From a virus, in the IMG/VR virus record IMGVR_UViG_3300009024_000079, positions 1 through 22,282 of that record: DNA of 22,282 nucleotides, one strand, 5' to 3'. Position numbers and translations under genes: made by a program. Below the pieces are notes generated by a model, which was given only the letters and a program-made list of their open reading frames with translations, had not been told where the DNA came from and searched no databases. Below are positions 5,498 to 13,425 of the stretch, piece by piece. Position 1 is the stretch's first letter, and every line of letters starts with the position of its first letter.

Positions 5498-8400
5498 TTA
5501 CATCCTCCAATATAACGGTTCCATCTTTTGTTTTTCCTAGAGAGAAGCTATAGGAGCTACCCTCTTTAATCTTCATATATGCCTTTGGAAAGGCAGTCGG
5601 AAATACTGTGACTGGGTGCAGACTTCTTGAAGAGTCTGCCAATGTTAGCGTTGCCATCTTCTTTCCAGCTTTTGTAATCCTTGGCTTAAACGATACAACA
5701 TATAGCTCATCTTCCTTGAATGGAAGAGTCTTATAGTTTAAGTATTTAATCAGTGACGATTCTTGCTTGCCAACCTGATCAACTGGTATAGCGTTTACGA
5801 TTCTGTTATCGCTACACAATAAGATATAAGTCCTACCAGTTTCAATAGTTGTTTGCTCATCATCAAAAATGCTTATGCTTCCAGTCTTATCTAGGATCTC
5901 TACCCTGGACCAGCCCTGGCCTCGCTTGATGTTCTTAACCATTCCCATTAATATGAACGCACCCTTTTCCTCAAACTCTTCCACGTCATTCATGAATGCG
6001 TGATAGTGCTGTGGAACAGATATGTTGAACTCTGGTAGGTTTAAGAACTCGTATAGGTTCTCTCGAATCTCCTGATCATTCCTAGGATTATCTGGGAATG
6101 TTGCTGCACCAATAACTCTTAGTGCTTGGAGAGATCTGCTGTTCACTCCGCTACCCTTTTGGAATACGAACTCTTCAATCTCTTTGTATGAGCTAAATGG
6201 TCGCTCCTCCATAAACTTGCCTGCAATGTTGTCGGATATGTACTTAATGCCAGTTAGCCCGAAGCGAATACCCTTGCCCTCAATTTTAAAGTCCATGTCT
6301 GAGTCATTAATATGTGGCAGCTTAATGCTAATGCCCATACGCTTTGCCTCAATAAGGTACTCTGTTCTAGCATCCTTATCCTTCTCATTCTTGAGAATAG
6401 AGTACATAAACTCTAGGGGATAGTATGCCTTAAGCCAAGCAGTCCAGTAAGATAGTGTGGAGTATGCTACAGCGTGTGACTTGTTAAATGAATATCCTGC
6501 GTGGGCCTCAAAGTCATGCCACAGATCAGTGGCTACGTTAGGAGACAGGAATCTTGATGCACCCTGGACAAACCTCTCCTTGAATACGTCAAACTCTTTT
6601 GCATCCTTTTTCTTACCAATAATCTTACGAACCTTGTCGGCTTCTGCCATTGACATACCGCCAAGCTCTGTACAGGCCTGCATAACCTGTTCCTGGTATA
6701 GAATACACCCATAGGTCTCTGCTGTAAAGGCCTTCATTACCTGGTGGTGGTAGCTAATGTTCTGCTTACCGTGCTTTCGAGCAATGTAGTCTTTACCAAT
6801 AGTATTAGCAGCACCTGGACGAACCAAAGCGTTAGAGGCTGCAAGCTCTGCAAAGTTCTTTACACCCATCTTTACCAATAGGTTTGTATAGGGAGTTGCT
6901 TCACACTGAAAAACACCCTTTGTAAAGCCGTCAGAGAGCATCTGATAGACTTTGGTGTCTTCCATGTCTACAGATAGCAGGTCAATTTTCTTGCCCTCAC
7001 GCTCCCCTATAATGGTCAGGGTGTCCTTTAGAACACTTAGGGTCTTTAGTCCTAGAGCATCAATCTTAATAAGACCAATCTGCTCTGCCTCTGTCATATC
7101 TACCGCAACTACTGGGATTCGCTCTTTGTTTCCTGGAGATGTCCTAGTTTCCATTGGAGCAAACTTAAAGATAGGCTGCTTGGATGTAACAACACCAGCA
7201 GCGTGGATACCAGTACCACGAATCCTACCACGAAGCAAGTCCCCATACTGCTCAATTTCTGGGTACTTCTCCCTGAATTCACGTGTCTGTTTAGATGTGC
7301 AGTACTCGTCCCAAGTGTCCACAAGCTTTAGAACCTTGTTGACGTCAGTTAGCGGTATGTGTAGTGCACGTGCAATGTCTCGCACAACACCTTTATCCTT
7401 GAACTGCAAGAATGTAGCAATAGAAGCAACGTGCTTGTACTGTCTAACTAGATAGTCTTTAACTTCTTCACGACGGGTGTCCTGAATATCAGTGTCGATA
7501 TCTGGGAAGTCATTACGTTCTGGATTAATAAAGCGGAAGAATAGCAGTCCATGCACAATGGGGTCAATGTCTGTAATTCCTAGAGCATAGCATAGCAATG
7601 ATCCTGCAGCAGATCCACGTCCTGGACCTACCATGATACCCTGCTTCTTTGCCCAGGCAATCATGCTTCTAACCACCAAGAAGTATGGACCAAAGTTCTT
7701 ATCCTTGATTACTTTTAGTTCTTCATCTAGTCGTGCAAGGTACTCATCAGTGTGTACGTTTCGTTCTTTCAAGCCAGCGACGGCTAGTTCATACAACTCT
7801 CCATCTGGATTTTGATACTGCACAGGCAACAAGTCTAGGTGATCTTTGATGTCATAGTCCTGGATGCTGTCTGCAATTGTTCTTGTGGCTTCGTACATAT
7901 CTTCACGGTCAATGCCCTGGGCCTTCATTGCGTTGTGCATCTCTTCATCGGATAGCAGGTGAATGTCAAACTTGTTGAAGGACATCTGTCTGTCTGCACC
8001 GTATAGGTAATCTAGACGGTCCATCAGGTTGTCATGCTTCTTTGACTTTTCGTATGTAGCGTCCTTCTCAACCTTATTAGCATAAGAGTTAAGAATAAGT
8101 TTAAGTTCCTGGATTTCTTTCTGTCCAGCATCGGAATGGTGGCAGTCTGGGGTTACTACGGGTGTGACCCCGTACTCATCTGCAAGGGCAAGCAACTGAT
8201 TGTTGACCTCTGCAGGATTGTGTGGCATTACCTCGATGTAGTAGTCTTCACCGAATACACGCTTGTGCCATTCAATAATACGCTTAGCTTCTGCTAGCTC
8301 TTCTGCCTCAATAGCTTTTGCTAGGGCACCAGAGAGGCACCCAGAAGTGACGATTAGTCCCTCTGAGTACTTCTCTAGCACCTCATAGTCAATACGTGGC

Positions 8401-8762
8401 TTCTTAAAGAACCCCTCAGTCCAAGCAATTTCATTTAGCTTGTTAAGGTTCTCCAGTCCAACCTTGTCCTTGGCGAGGATGACTATATGGTTATAAACCA
8501 GGTCTAACAGACCATCCCTTACATCATTGGCACGCTGATCAAAGCGGTCCTGTGTAATATACCCCTCAACACCAAGGATTGGCTTAATGCCCTTTTCTTT
8601 TGCAGCACGGTAAAACTCTCTGTGACCAGACAGCGAACCATGGTCTGTAATAGCAATAGCAGGCATACCCAGTTCCTGGGCACGGTCTACATACTCTTGT
8701 GGTGTGGCAATGCCATCAAACAATGAGTAGTGTGTGTGAACGTGTAAGCCAATGTATGTCAT
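5484..8762 (-). CDS. dnaE: DNA polymerase III alpha-type (C family, PHP domain)
   Basis: 1092 residues, a full-length DnaE-type replicative polymerase. The PHP domain (about 1-215) keeps candidates for all nine metal ligands: H7, H9, D16, H41, E66, H92, C141, D205, H207. The polymerase core follows: GPGRGSAAGS (about 378-387), the palm Asp cluster in PDIDTD (420-425; D423 and D425 match the E. coli catalytic pair by alignment) and the third Asp at D568 (IKIDALGL). A helix-hairpin-helix region is near 870-890 and an OB fold near 930-970. The intact PHP site suggests intrinsic exonuclease activity. The gene follows the SSB gene by 11 bases and overlaps recA by 14. It would replicate the phage genome; no clamp or clamp loader is visible, so host DnaN may be used. 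Confidence 0.95.
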   Translation of the reverse strand: MTYIGLHVHTHYSLFDGIATPQEYVDRAQELGMPAIAITDHGSLSGHREFYRAAKEKGIKPILGVEGYITQDRFDQRANDVRDGLLDLVYNHIVILAKDKVGLENLNKLNEIAWTEGFFKKPRIDYEVLEKYSEGLIVTSGCLSGALAKAIEAEELAEAKRIIEWHKRVFGEDYYIEVMPHNPAEVNNQLLALADEYGVTPVVTPDCHHSDAGQKEIQELKLILNSYANKVEKDATYEKSKKHDNLMDRLDYLYGADRQMSFNKFDIHLLSDEEMHNAMKAQGIDREDMYEATRTIADSIQDYDIKDHLDLLPVQYQNPDGELYELAVAGLKERNVHTDEYLARLDEELKVIKDKNFGPYFLVVRSMIAWAKKQGIMVGPGRGSAAGSLLCYALGITDIDPIVHGLLFFRFINPERNDFPDIDTDIQDTRREEVKDYLVRQYKHVASIATFLQFKDKGVVRDIARALHIPLTDVNKVLKLVDTWDEYCTSKQTREFREKYPEIEQYGDLLRGRIRGTGIHAAGVVTSKQPIFKFAPMETRTSPGNKERIPVVAVDMTEAEQIGLIKIDALGLKTLSVLKDTLTIIGEREGKKIDLLSVDMEDTKVYQMLSDGFTKGVFQCEATPYTNLLVKMGVKNFAELAASNALVRPGAANTIGKDYIARKHGKQNISYHHQVMKAFTAETYGCILYQEQVMQACTELGGMSMAEADKVRKIIGKKKDAKEFDVFKERFVQGASRFLSPNVATDLWHDFEAHAGYSFNKSHAVAYSTLSYWTAWLKAYYPLEFMYSILKNEKDKDARTEYLIEAKRMGISIKLPHINDSDMDFKIEGKGIRFGLTGIKYISDNIAGKFMEERPFSSYKEIEEFVFQKGSGVNSRSLQALRVIGAATFPDNPRNDQEIRENLYEFLNLPEFNISVPQHYHAFMNDVEEFEEKGAFILMGMVKNIKRGQGWSRVEILDKTGSISIFDDEQTTIETGRTYILLCSDNRIVNAIPVDQVGKQESSLIKYLNYKTLPFKEDELYVVSFKPRITKAGKKMATLTLADSSRSLHPVTVFPTAFPKAYMKIKEGSSYSFSLGKTKDGTVILEDVIDNN

Positions 8763-8773
8763 CTAAGTAATTC

Positions 8774-9427
8774 CTACCAGTCAATGTTGGTAGAAGTTAC
8801 AGATGGTGCATCAAACCCGAAGAAGAATGACTCTTGCTCTGGGTAAGGCACCTCTCGGACAACCTTTTCTAGGTTGTGTAGCTCATACTCGCCCCATGCA
8901 AATGGTTCTGAGTCTGGGCTAGTAGGAATAAGAGTATAGTTAGTCTCGGTTCCCTGGCCATTGCGCTTTAGCTTCCAGCCAAGGTTTGAGATGCTTCCAG
9001 TCTCTAGTGCATACTCACGAATAGTGTTAAACGAAGACTGCTTGCTAACACCCTGCGACCACACGGCAATGTATGGGTCTTCTAGACCATCATCCACTAG
9101 CACGTTGCAGTAGAAACGTAGGCGTGCTCTCCAGCCAGCCTTTGGCTCCTTGCGGGCCATCTCGCAACCAAAGCAGCGGCCCTCTGTGTCCTGAGTACAG
9201 GCAGCCTTACGCTTGTAGTCTTTTGGATTAGTGTGCTCTGCAATAACTACAGACAGACCACGGTCTTCTGAATAGTGTGCAGAGTCTGTGTCTAGCTCTT
9301 CGACAAAACGGATCTTTGCAGACTGTCCGTCAACTAGCTTTACCCATCGGACCTTTGGTCCGTTTGATTCATATTTTGGCTTATCAAGTAATGCGTTGAT
9401 ATCTTTTAGCCCTTTGATTACGCTCAT
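8774..9427 (-). CDS. Single-stranded DNA-binding protein, gp32-like with zinc site
   Basis: 217 residues. A likely zinc site is formed by H65, C77, C85 and C88; T4 gp32 uses H64, C77, C87 and C90, so the layout is close. Around it are basic and aromatic residues expected for an OB-fold binding strand (GWRARLRFYCNVLV, about 98-111). The protein ends in NIDW, an acidic-aromatic tip reminiscent of the protein-docking tips of SSB and T7 gp2.5, though a long acidic tail is absent. A strong ribosome site (AGAAGGA) precedes the ATG. It is sandwiched between primase and polymerase, which fits coating the lagging-strand template. The gp32-like assignment rests on the zinc pattern and context, not overall identity. 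Confidence 0.85.
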   Translation of the reverse strand: MSVIKGLKDINALLDKPKYESNGPKVRWVKLVDGQSAKIRFVEELDTDSAHYSEDRGLSVVIAEHTNPKDYKRKAACTQDTEGRCFGCEMARKEPKAGWRARLRFYCNVLVDDGLEDPYIAVWSQGVSKQSSFNTIREYALETGSISNLGWKLKRNGQGTETNYTLIPTSPDSEPFAWGEYELHNLEKVVREVPYPEQESFFFGFDAPSVTSTNIDW

Positions 9428-9451
9428 TATTTTCCTTCTTTTATTGGTTTA

Positions 9452-10396
9452 TTAGTTTAACATAGAGGCGATGGACTTGTCAAATGAAACCTCAAGATTT
9501 TTTATATCATCATTTGACATGTCGCCTATGTCTTTATATTCTTTATTTAGTTGTATTACGGATACACGAGAGCCAAGCTTTTTAATTATCCTGTCTTTCA
9601 TGTTACCGCCTGCTTCATCATTGTCTGCAATAACAATAATGTCATTGAAGTATTTTTGAAGTAGATCTGTTTGTATATTGGACACGTTAGAGCCCAGGGT
9701 CGCTACCGCTGGAAATCCACACTGGTCCAATCTAATTGCATCAAAGGATGACTCGACAACGTACACCCTGCTGGAAGTCTTTACTCTATGTAGATTAAAC
9801 AAGGTCTTTGCTTTAGGAAGGCCTGGGGTATTCTTAAAGTCCTTGCCCTCGATAGACCTTCCAACAAAACCAACTGGCAGGCCGTCTGGAGCATGTACTG
9901 GTATAGTAACCATGTCTTGCTTTTCTGAAAATCCAAGAGAAAACTTTCTTACAGAATCTTCTGTAATTTGTCTACCAGTATAGTATCTCATTGCTCTTGG
10001 AGATGCCAAGGCGTCTGAGCTAAGTCTTTTTATTAATAGCTCATCAAATGCCTTGTACTCTGGCTTTTCAACCAATGCCTTTTGAATTTCATCGGATAGG
10101 TTGGTCTGAACCTCTTTGGACTTAATGAATCTTGCTGCCTCGAAGTAGGTTCTTCCAGTAACGTGCATCACTAGCTCGTGTAGGTCTGCAATCTTGTGGC
10201 AGGCAAAGCAGAAGAAGGTTCCCTTAGACTTGTCTACTTCTCCAGCAGGAGTTCTGTGATTAGGGTGAAATGGGCAGAATAGTAGGAAGTCAACATCAAT
10301 CTCGCCCTCTATTGTGAGGCCGCTTCCTGTGAGAATACGTTTAATCTGCTCTGAGGAGTATGTATGACCGTTGTCCCGTCTATTCCCTCTATCCAT
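9452..10396 (-). CDS. dnaG: DnaG-type primase
   Basis: 314 residues, shorter than bacterial DnaG (about 600) because it lacks the C-terminal helicase-binding domain. The N-terminal CHC2-type zinc finger is C41-P-F-H44 with C63-F-A-C66. The TOPRIM domain shows E215 in VVESSFDAI and D258-x-D260 in ADNDEAGG. It makes RNA primers for lagging-strand synthesis alongside the helicase encoded just upstream. The ATG at 10396 is the only NTG codon in frame before the zinc finger, so the 88-base overlap with the preceding gene appears real. The next gene is the SSB, 24 bases on. Confidence 0.92.
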   Translation of the reverse strand: MDRGNRRDNGHTYSSEQIKRILTGSGLTIEGEIDVDFLLFCPFHPNHRTPAGEVDKSKGTFFCFACHKIADLHELVMHVTGRTYFEAARFIKSKEVQTNLSDEIQKALVEKPEYKAFDELLIKRLSSDALASPRAMRYYTGRQITEDSVRKFSLGFSEKQDMVTIPVHAPDGLPVGFVGRSIEGKDFKNTPGLPKAKTLFNLHRVKTSSRVYVVESSFDAIRLDQCGFPAVATLGSNVSNIQTDLLQKYFNDIIVIADNDEAGGNMKDRIIKKLGSRVSVIQLNKEYKDIGDMSNDDIKNLEVSFDKSIASMLN

Positions 10397-10641
10397 TCGC
10401 TCTTCTTCTTTCCTACGTATATTCCATGTAATGATAATTCAAATGTAAAGTTTTCTGACTTGCTATTATATTCTATCGTAAAATCTGGTTCTATGTCAAG
10501 CCTTATTGCGTACCCAGAAAGTCTCATTTCTGATCTGAGAAGTCTTTCGTACTCATATCTCAGTCTAGCAATTGATGAGTCATCATATATGACTCCGTCA
10601 ATTCCAAACCTTTTGATCGGCTTGTGATGGTATGTATCCAT
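10309..10641 (-). CDS. Small protein of unknown function between helicase and primase
   Basis: 110 residues. It begins MDTYHHKPIKRFGIDGVIYDD, has a helix rich in Arg/Leu/Glu (about 23-42, IARLRYEYERLL), a beta-rich middle (LDIEPDFTIEYN, FTFELSLHGIYVG) and a Gly/Asp turn (GIDGTTVI). The last 29 residues are encoded over the first 29 codons of the primase gene in another frame. There is no cysteine or membrane segment. The ATG is seven bases after a GGTATAAT motif, with AGAGGG between them as a possible ribosome site. Its place suggests a partner or regulator of helicase or primase, but this is only context. Confidence 0.75.
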   Translation of the reverse strand: MDTYHHKPIKRFGIDGVIYDDSSIARLRYEYERLLRSEMRLSGYAIRLDIEPDFTIEYNSKSENFTFELSLHGIYVGKKKSEWIEGIDGTTVIHTPQSRLNVFSQEAASQ

Positions 10642-10648
10642 ACCCTCT

Positions 10649-10656
10649 ATTATACC
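10649..10656 (-). promoter_or_regulatory. GGTATAAT motif before helicase-primase spacer gene
   Basis: GGTATAAT follows immediately from the helicase stop, and its hexamer ends seven bases before the ATG of the 110-residue gene (AGAGGGT between). The base before GG is A, so it lacks the T of the extended -10. No good -35 is seen. Shared octamer with the motifs at 13417 and 3435. Confidence 0.45.
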
Positions 10657-11876
10657 TAGTTATCTTGGAAATCCTTGTATTTGTACCAACCTTTGTCGAA
10701 GTCAGCCTGAATAAGAAATTCCCCCATAAATCCATTACGGTTCTTTCTAAATACACATTCAATAATGTCAGAGTTTGCACCTCTACCCAGAGCAAGTACC
10801 CAGTCGGCGTCGTAAGCGATCTGACGGCTCCAAGCAGTCTGACCTAGGGTTGGCACTGTATCTAGCTTTGTAACGTCATCTGGAGTCGCTGAGGAGATAG
10901 CTATGATAGGTACCTCTTCTGAGATAGCCATAAGCTTTAGCTCACGAGAAAGGTTCTTCATCCTAACAGTCTCGTTCTCGGACTTTTGGTTTGGAGACAT
11001 TAGCTGTAGGTAGTCAACAATTACAAAGTCTGGCTTGTACTGATCAATCTTTCCACGTAGAACAGATGGTGTAACTTCTCCACCAGAATCATTAGAGATA
11101 ATGTGGAACTCTGGCCTGCCCTGAATTTTGGAACCGTGCCACTTTTTAAGGTCATCAATCTCTACCTGGCCAGAACTAAGCTTGCGGTGTGAGAATAGGC
11201 CCTCACCCATAATAGTGAATACACGGTTACGAACTTCTGTCTCTGACATCTCAAGGCTGACAATCATGGGTGTCTTTCCCTGCTTCCATGCCTGTACTGC
11301 AAAGTATAGAGACAACCAAGACTTACCAATACCTGGATAGGCTAGAAATACACCAAGCTGTCCTGGCATAATTCCCGCTGGCAGGTAGTCGTCAAATCCT
11401 GGCATACCAGTTTTAATTCCTGTTGCTCCAAGATCCGCCATCTTTTTTGCATTCTCGTAGTATGCGATAGCTGACTCAAGGTCTGTGGCATCGATGTCTC
11501 TAATTGCAGACGTGTTCTTTTTTAGTGCAGAGGTCTGTCCAATTAGTTTCTCTAGGGCTACGGTAGAGTTGCCATTCTGGACATCTGCTGCTGCATCACG
11601 CAACATTTCCTTAATACTATCATTAAGGTATTCTGACTGAAGCTCTTCTAGATGGTGCTTCGTGGCACCGATACCCTGGACTGGTTGGAAGTCACGGAAC
11701 TTGTCCACTACCAATGATGATGGTGGGACTGAGCCATTCTTTTCTGAGTAGGATCTGATGAACTCCCAGACATCCTTATGGGTTCTAAGCAGATTGTCTA
11801 CGTTAGCCTGCAGTAGTACGTGGACCTGCTTGTCATCAAGTACTGCCGATATTAGCTTTGCTTCTGTATTACTCAC
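10656..11876 (-). CDS. dnaB: Replicative DnaB-type helicase
   Basis: 406 residues, the RecA-fold hexameric helicase of the replication fork. The start is GTG at 11876-11874, overlapping the previous gene by eight bases. An N-terminal helical domain (about 1-130) precedes the ATPase: Walker A AYPGIGKS (179-186, K185), a catalytic Glu candidate in VSLEMSE, and Walker B VIVDYLQL (D288). The QTAWSRQIAYDADWVLALGR segment fits the arginine-finger side of the DnaB core. It unwinds the duplex 5'-3' and would pair with the downstream primase. It is slightly shorter than bacterial DnaB (about 470). The stop TAG abuts a GGTATAAT motif ahead of the next gene. Confidence 0.93.
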   Translation of the reverse strand: MSNTEAKLISAVLDDKQVHVLLQANVDNLLRTHKDVWEFIRSYSEKNGSVPPSSLVVDKFRDFQPVQGIGATKHHLEELQSEYLNDSIKEMLRDAAADVQNGNSTVALEKLIGQTSALKKNTSAIRDIDATDLESAIAYYENAKKMADLGATGIKTGMPGFDDYLPAGIMPGQLGVFLAYPGIGKSWLSLYFAVQAWKQGKTPMIVSLEMSETEVRNRVFTIMGEGLFSHRKLSSGQVEIDDLKKWHGSKIQGRPEFHIISNDSGGEVTPSVLRGKIDQYKPDFVIVDYLQLMSPNQKSENETVRMKNLSRELKLMAISEEVPIIAISSATPDDVTKLDTVPTLGQTAWSRQIAYDADWVLALGRGANSDIIECVFRKNRNGFMGEFLIQADFDKGWYKYKDFQDN

Positions 11877-12177
11877 TTAACCACTTCTTCGCTGCTTGTC
11901 TACGCTGGAGCCTTTCCAGCTTGTCTTGTTCATACTGATTTCTTTTATCCACTATGTCATGTGCATAGTTTGCAAAGTATTTCCATGTAGGATTCTGTGC
12001 TACCTGGAAGTAATAGTCTAGCAGGTCATAGCAGTATTGTAAAGTGTATGACTCAATAAGGGCATCTGCTGCCCACTGCTCTACGTTTAAGTTTGTCTGA
12101 GGTCTTTGCTCATACCGTGCAGTATGTAGCTTACTGTAGCGACTGAGCAAGGAAAACCTCTCCTTGCGGTCAGCCAT
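11869..12177 (-). CDS. Small helical protein next to helicase, unknown
   Basis: 102 residues, largely helical, aromatic-rich (YTLQYCYDLLDYYFQVA, about 44-60) and with a strongly charged C-terminus (KLERLQRRQAAKKWLSE). The N-terminus is basic (MADRKERFSLLSRYSKLHTARYEQRP). The start shares a base with the upstream stop (TAATG), and its end overlaps the helicase start by eight bases, so it is tightly coupled to helicase translation. By position it could be a helicase loader or adaptor, but there is no recognisable loader motif (no P-loop), so this is inference. Confidence 0.75.
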   Translation of the reverse strand: MADRKERFSLLSRYSKLHTARYEQRPQTNLNVEQWAADALIESYTLQYCYDLLDYYFQVAQNPTWKYFANYAHDIVDKRNQYEQDKLERLQRRQAAKKWLSE

Positions 12178-12392
12178 TACTTAGCCTCTAGCTCCGCTGA
12201 AGCTTCCTGTACCTTTTCAGATAGCTTTGACTCTACAAAATTATAAACACGGTCAAATGCTTCTGCTGTGTTTTCGCCTTCACGCTTGTTGTCTTCGATG
12301 CCCAGGTCAATGCGTAGCGATTGGAAGTTGCCTAGATTGAGCGTATAGCCCAAACTTACTGTTACCTTTGTGCTTTCGTTTTCCATACCCAT
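12177..12392 (-). CDS. Small acidic protein, 71 residues, unknown
   Basis: Three short segments are seen: a beta-type stretch (KVTVSLGYTLNLGN), a second strand (SLRIDLGIED) and a charged helix (AEAFDRVYNFVESKLSEKVQEA). The overall charge is acidic. No cysteine, membrane segment or enzyme motif is present. GAGAG lies a few bases upstream of the ATG, and the stop TAA overlaps the next gene's ATG. It sits at the front of the helicase-primase block. I do not recognise a named family. Confidence 0.7.
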   Translation of the reverse strand: MGMENESTKVTVSLGYTLNLGNFQSLRIDLGIEDNKREGENTAEAFDRVYNFVESKLSEKVQEASAELEAK

Positions 12393-12401
12393 TATCTCTC
12401 A

Positions 12402-12950
12402 TTAAATTGATTCGCCCCACACTGGAATGAATCTGCCGTCTTCTGTTCTTGTATAAGTCAGTATACCATCACCCATACGCCTTGTCAACTCTTGAGTTGA
12501 AGGAGTTATATTGTTAGTTATTAACTTATCTCCCCGAGGTCTTCCCATAGAGTAGGATGCTAGTATATCACGAATTTCCCTAACTTGCGACTCAGAATAA
12601 TAACTTCTTACTTGCCAGCCAGTTTCCCCACCTTTTTGAGATCCAGTTGGATGCGGAATCTCTCCACGCTTCATAAGGCTAGGCATATACTTCTTATGCC
12701 TATTTACGAGGTCTGCTGTTTCCCCCACAGTATAAGCTCTTTCACGATTTCTCTTAAAGTCACTAATAAGACAACTTTCAATCTGGTCTTTGATTATGTT
12801 GTATACAGACATAATCCCATTAGCACGGTTTATGTGGTGTGATCTTACTAGGTCTCCGTTTAAGAACCATACCTTTTTGTTACCAGGAATTATTGGGGCT
12901 TCATTATATTCTTCACGGGTGCGATAACCACGCTTTAAATTTGGTGCCAT
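12402..12950 (-). CDS. MerR-like DNA-binding protein
   Basis: 182 residues. Residues about 72-130 read like a MerR/excisionase winged helix: YTVGETADLVNRH (HTH), then MKRGEIPHP, a Gly-rich wing (GSQKGGETGWQVR), then SYYSESQVREIRDIL. The N-terminal part (1-70) is basic with an aromatic strand (KKVWFLNGDLVRSHHI). The C-terminal 40 residues look globular (GDGILTYTRTEDG, FIPVWGES). AGGA precedes the ATG. It lies exactly at the boundary between tail genes and replication genes, so it may act as a switch regulator or origin-binding protein. No effector-binding domain is evident, so a purely structural DNA-binding role remains possible. Confidence 0.7.
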   Translation of the reverse strand: MAPNLKRGYRTREEYNEAPIIPGNKKVWFLNGDLVRSHHINRANGIMSVYNIIKDQIESCLISDFKRNRERAYTVGETADLVNRHKKYMPSLMKRGEIPHPTGSQKGGETGWQVRSYYSESQVREIRDILASYSMGRPRGDKLITNNITPSTQELTRRMGDGILTYTRTEDGRFIPVWGESI

Positions 12951-12959
12951 GGCGTATTC

Positions 12960-13406
12960 CTATAGCTTTGTCGGGACGCCTATAATAATCAAGTTTACGG
13001 CCAAAGACAAGTCTCCAGCAGTATTGTATCTGACCACGCCAGTTACGCTAGATGTGGTAGTTGACTTGATAATGACTGTAACATCTTTACCAGCCGCTGT
13101 ATTTCCAACGTTTACTGGTGTTGCAGTTACAATTGGGGCATACTTAAAATCTTCAAAGTTATACGAGAACTCTTGCTCATTACCAGCACTTACCGTACTG
13201 CTTGTAGCTACCTCTACGTAGCCTCCAATAACCTTACCCTCTGCCGTCTTAACACTCTGCCTTCCAGCAGTTGGCGTATCAATAGTCAGGTAGTTGTATG
13301 AGTTAGTTGACATTTCATCGGATAGGTCATTTACTGCTGACGCTAGCTGATAGATGTATGATAGGTCTAGTGGTTGACCACGCTCAGGTACTGGAATTCT
13401 TGCCAT
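12960..13406 (-). CDS. Minor tail/structural protein, beta-rich
   Basis: 148 residues. The N-terminal helix (LDLSYIYQLASAVNDLSDEM, about 13-32) is followed by a beta-rich, Thr/Val-rich domain (APIVTATPVNVG, DVTVIIKSTTTSSVTGVV, LAVNLIIIGVP). The strand pattern resembles the C-terminal sandwich of gp53-like or H-type-lectin-like tail tip proteins, a weak guess. It is the last of the consecutive tail-type genes. A TGGTATAAT motif ends 10 bases before the ATG and no clear Shine-Dalgarno is seen, so a near-leaderless transcript is possible. Its structural role is inferred from neighbours and composition. Confidence 0.7.
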   Translation of the reverse strand: MARIPVPERGQPLDLSYIYQLASAVNDLSDEMSTNSYNYLTIDTPTAGRQSVKTAEGKVIGGYVEVATSSTVSAGNEQEFSYNFEDFKYAPIVTATPVNVGNTAAGKDVTVIIKSTTTSSVTGVVRYNTAGDLSLAVNLIIIGVPTKL

Positions 13407-13416
13407 AGTAAGATCA

Positions 13417-13425
13417 ATTATACCA
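13417..13425 (-). promoter_or_regulatory. Extended -10-like motif before minor tail gene
   Basis: TGGTATAAT on the minus strand, matching the extended -10 consensus TGnTATAAT. The hexamer ends 10 bases before the ATG of the 148-residue tail gene, and no clear Shine-Dalgarno is seen, so a very short leader is implied. A recognisable -35 at 16-18 bases is absent (GTGTCC at 17). Function is inferred. Confidence 0.5.

Noticed and set aside
5484-8762. Fragment of a bacterial chromosome carrying dnaE
   Set aside because: Flanking tail, terminase and phage-type replication genes on one strand, with tight packing, show a phage genome.
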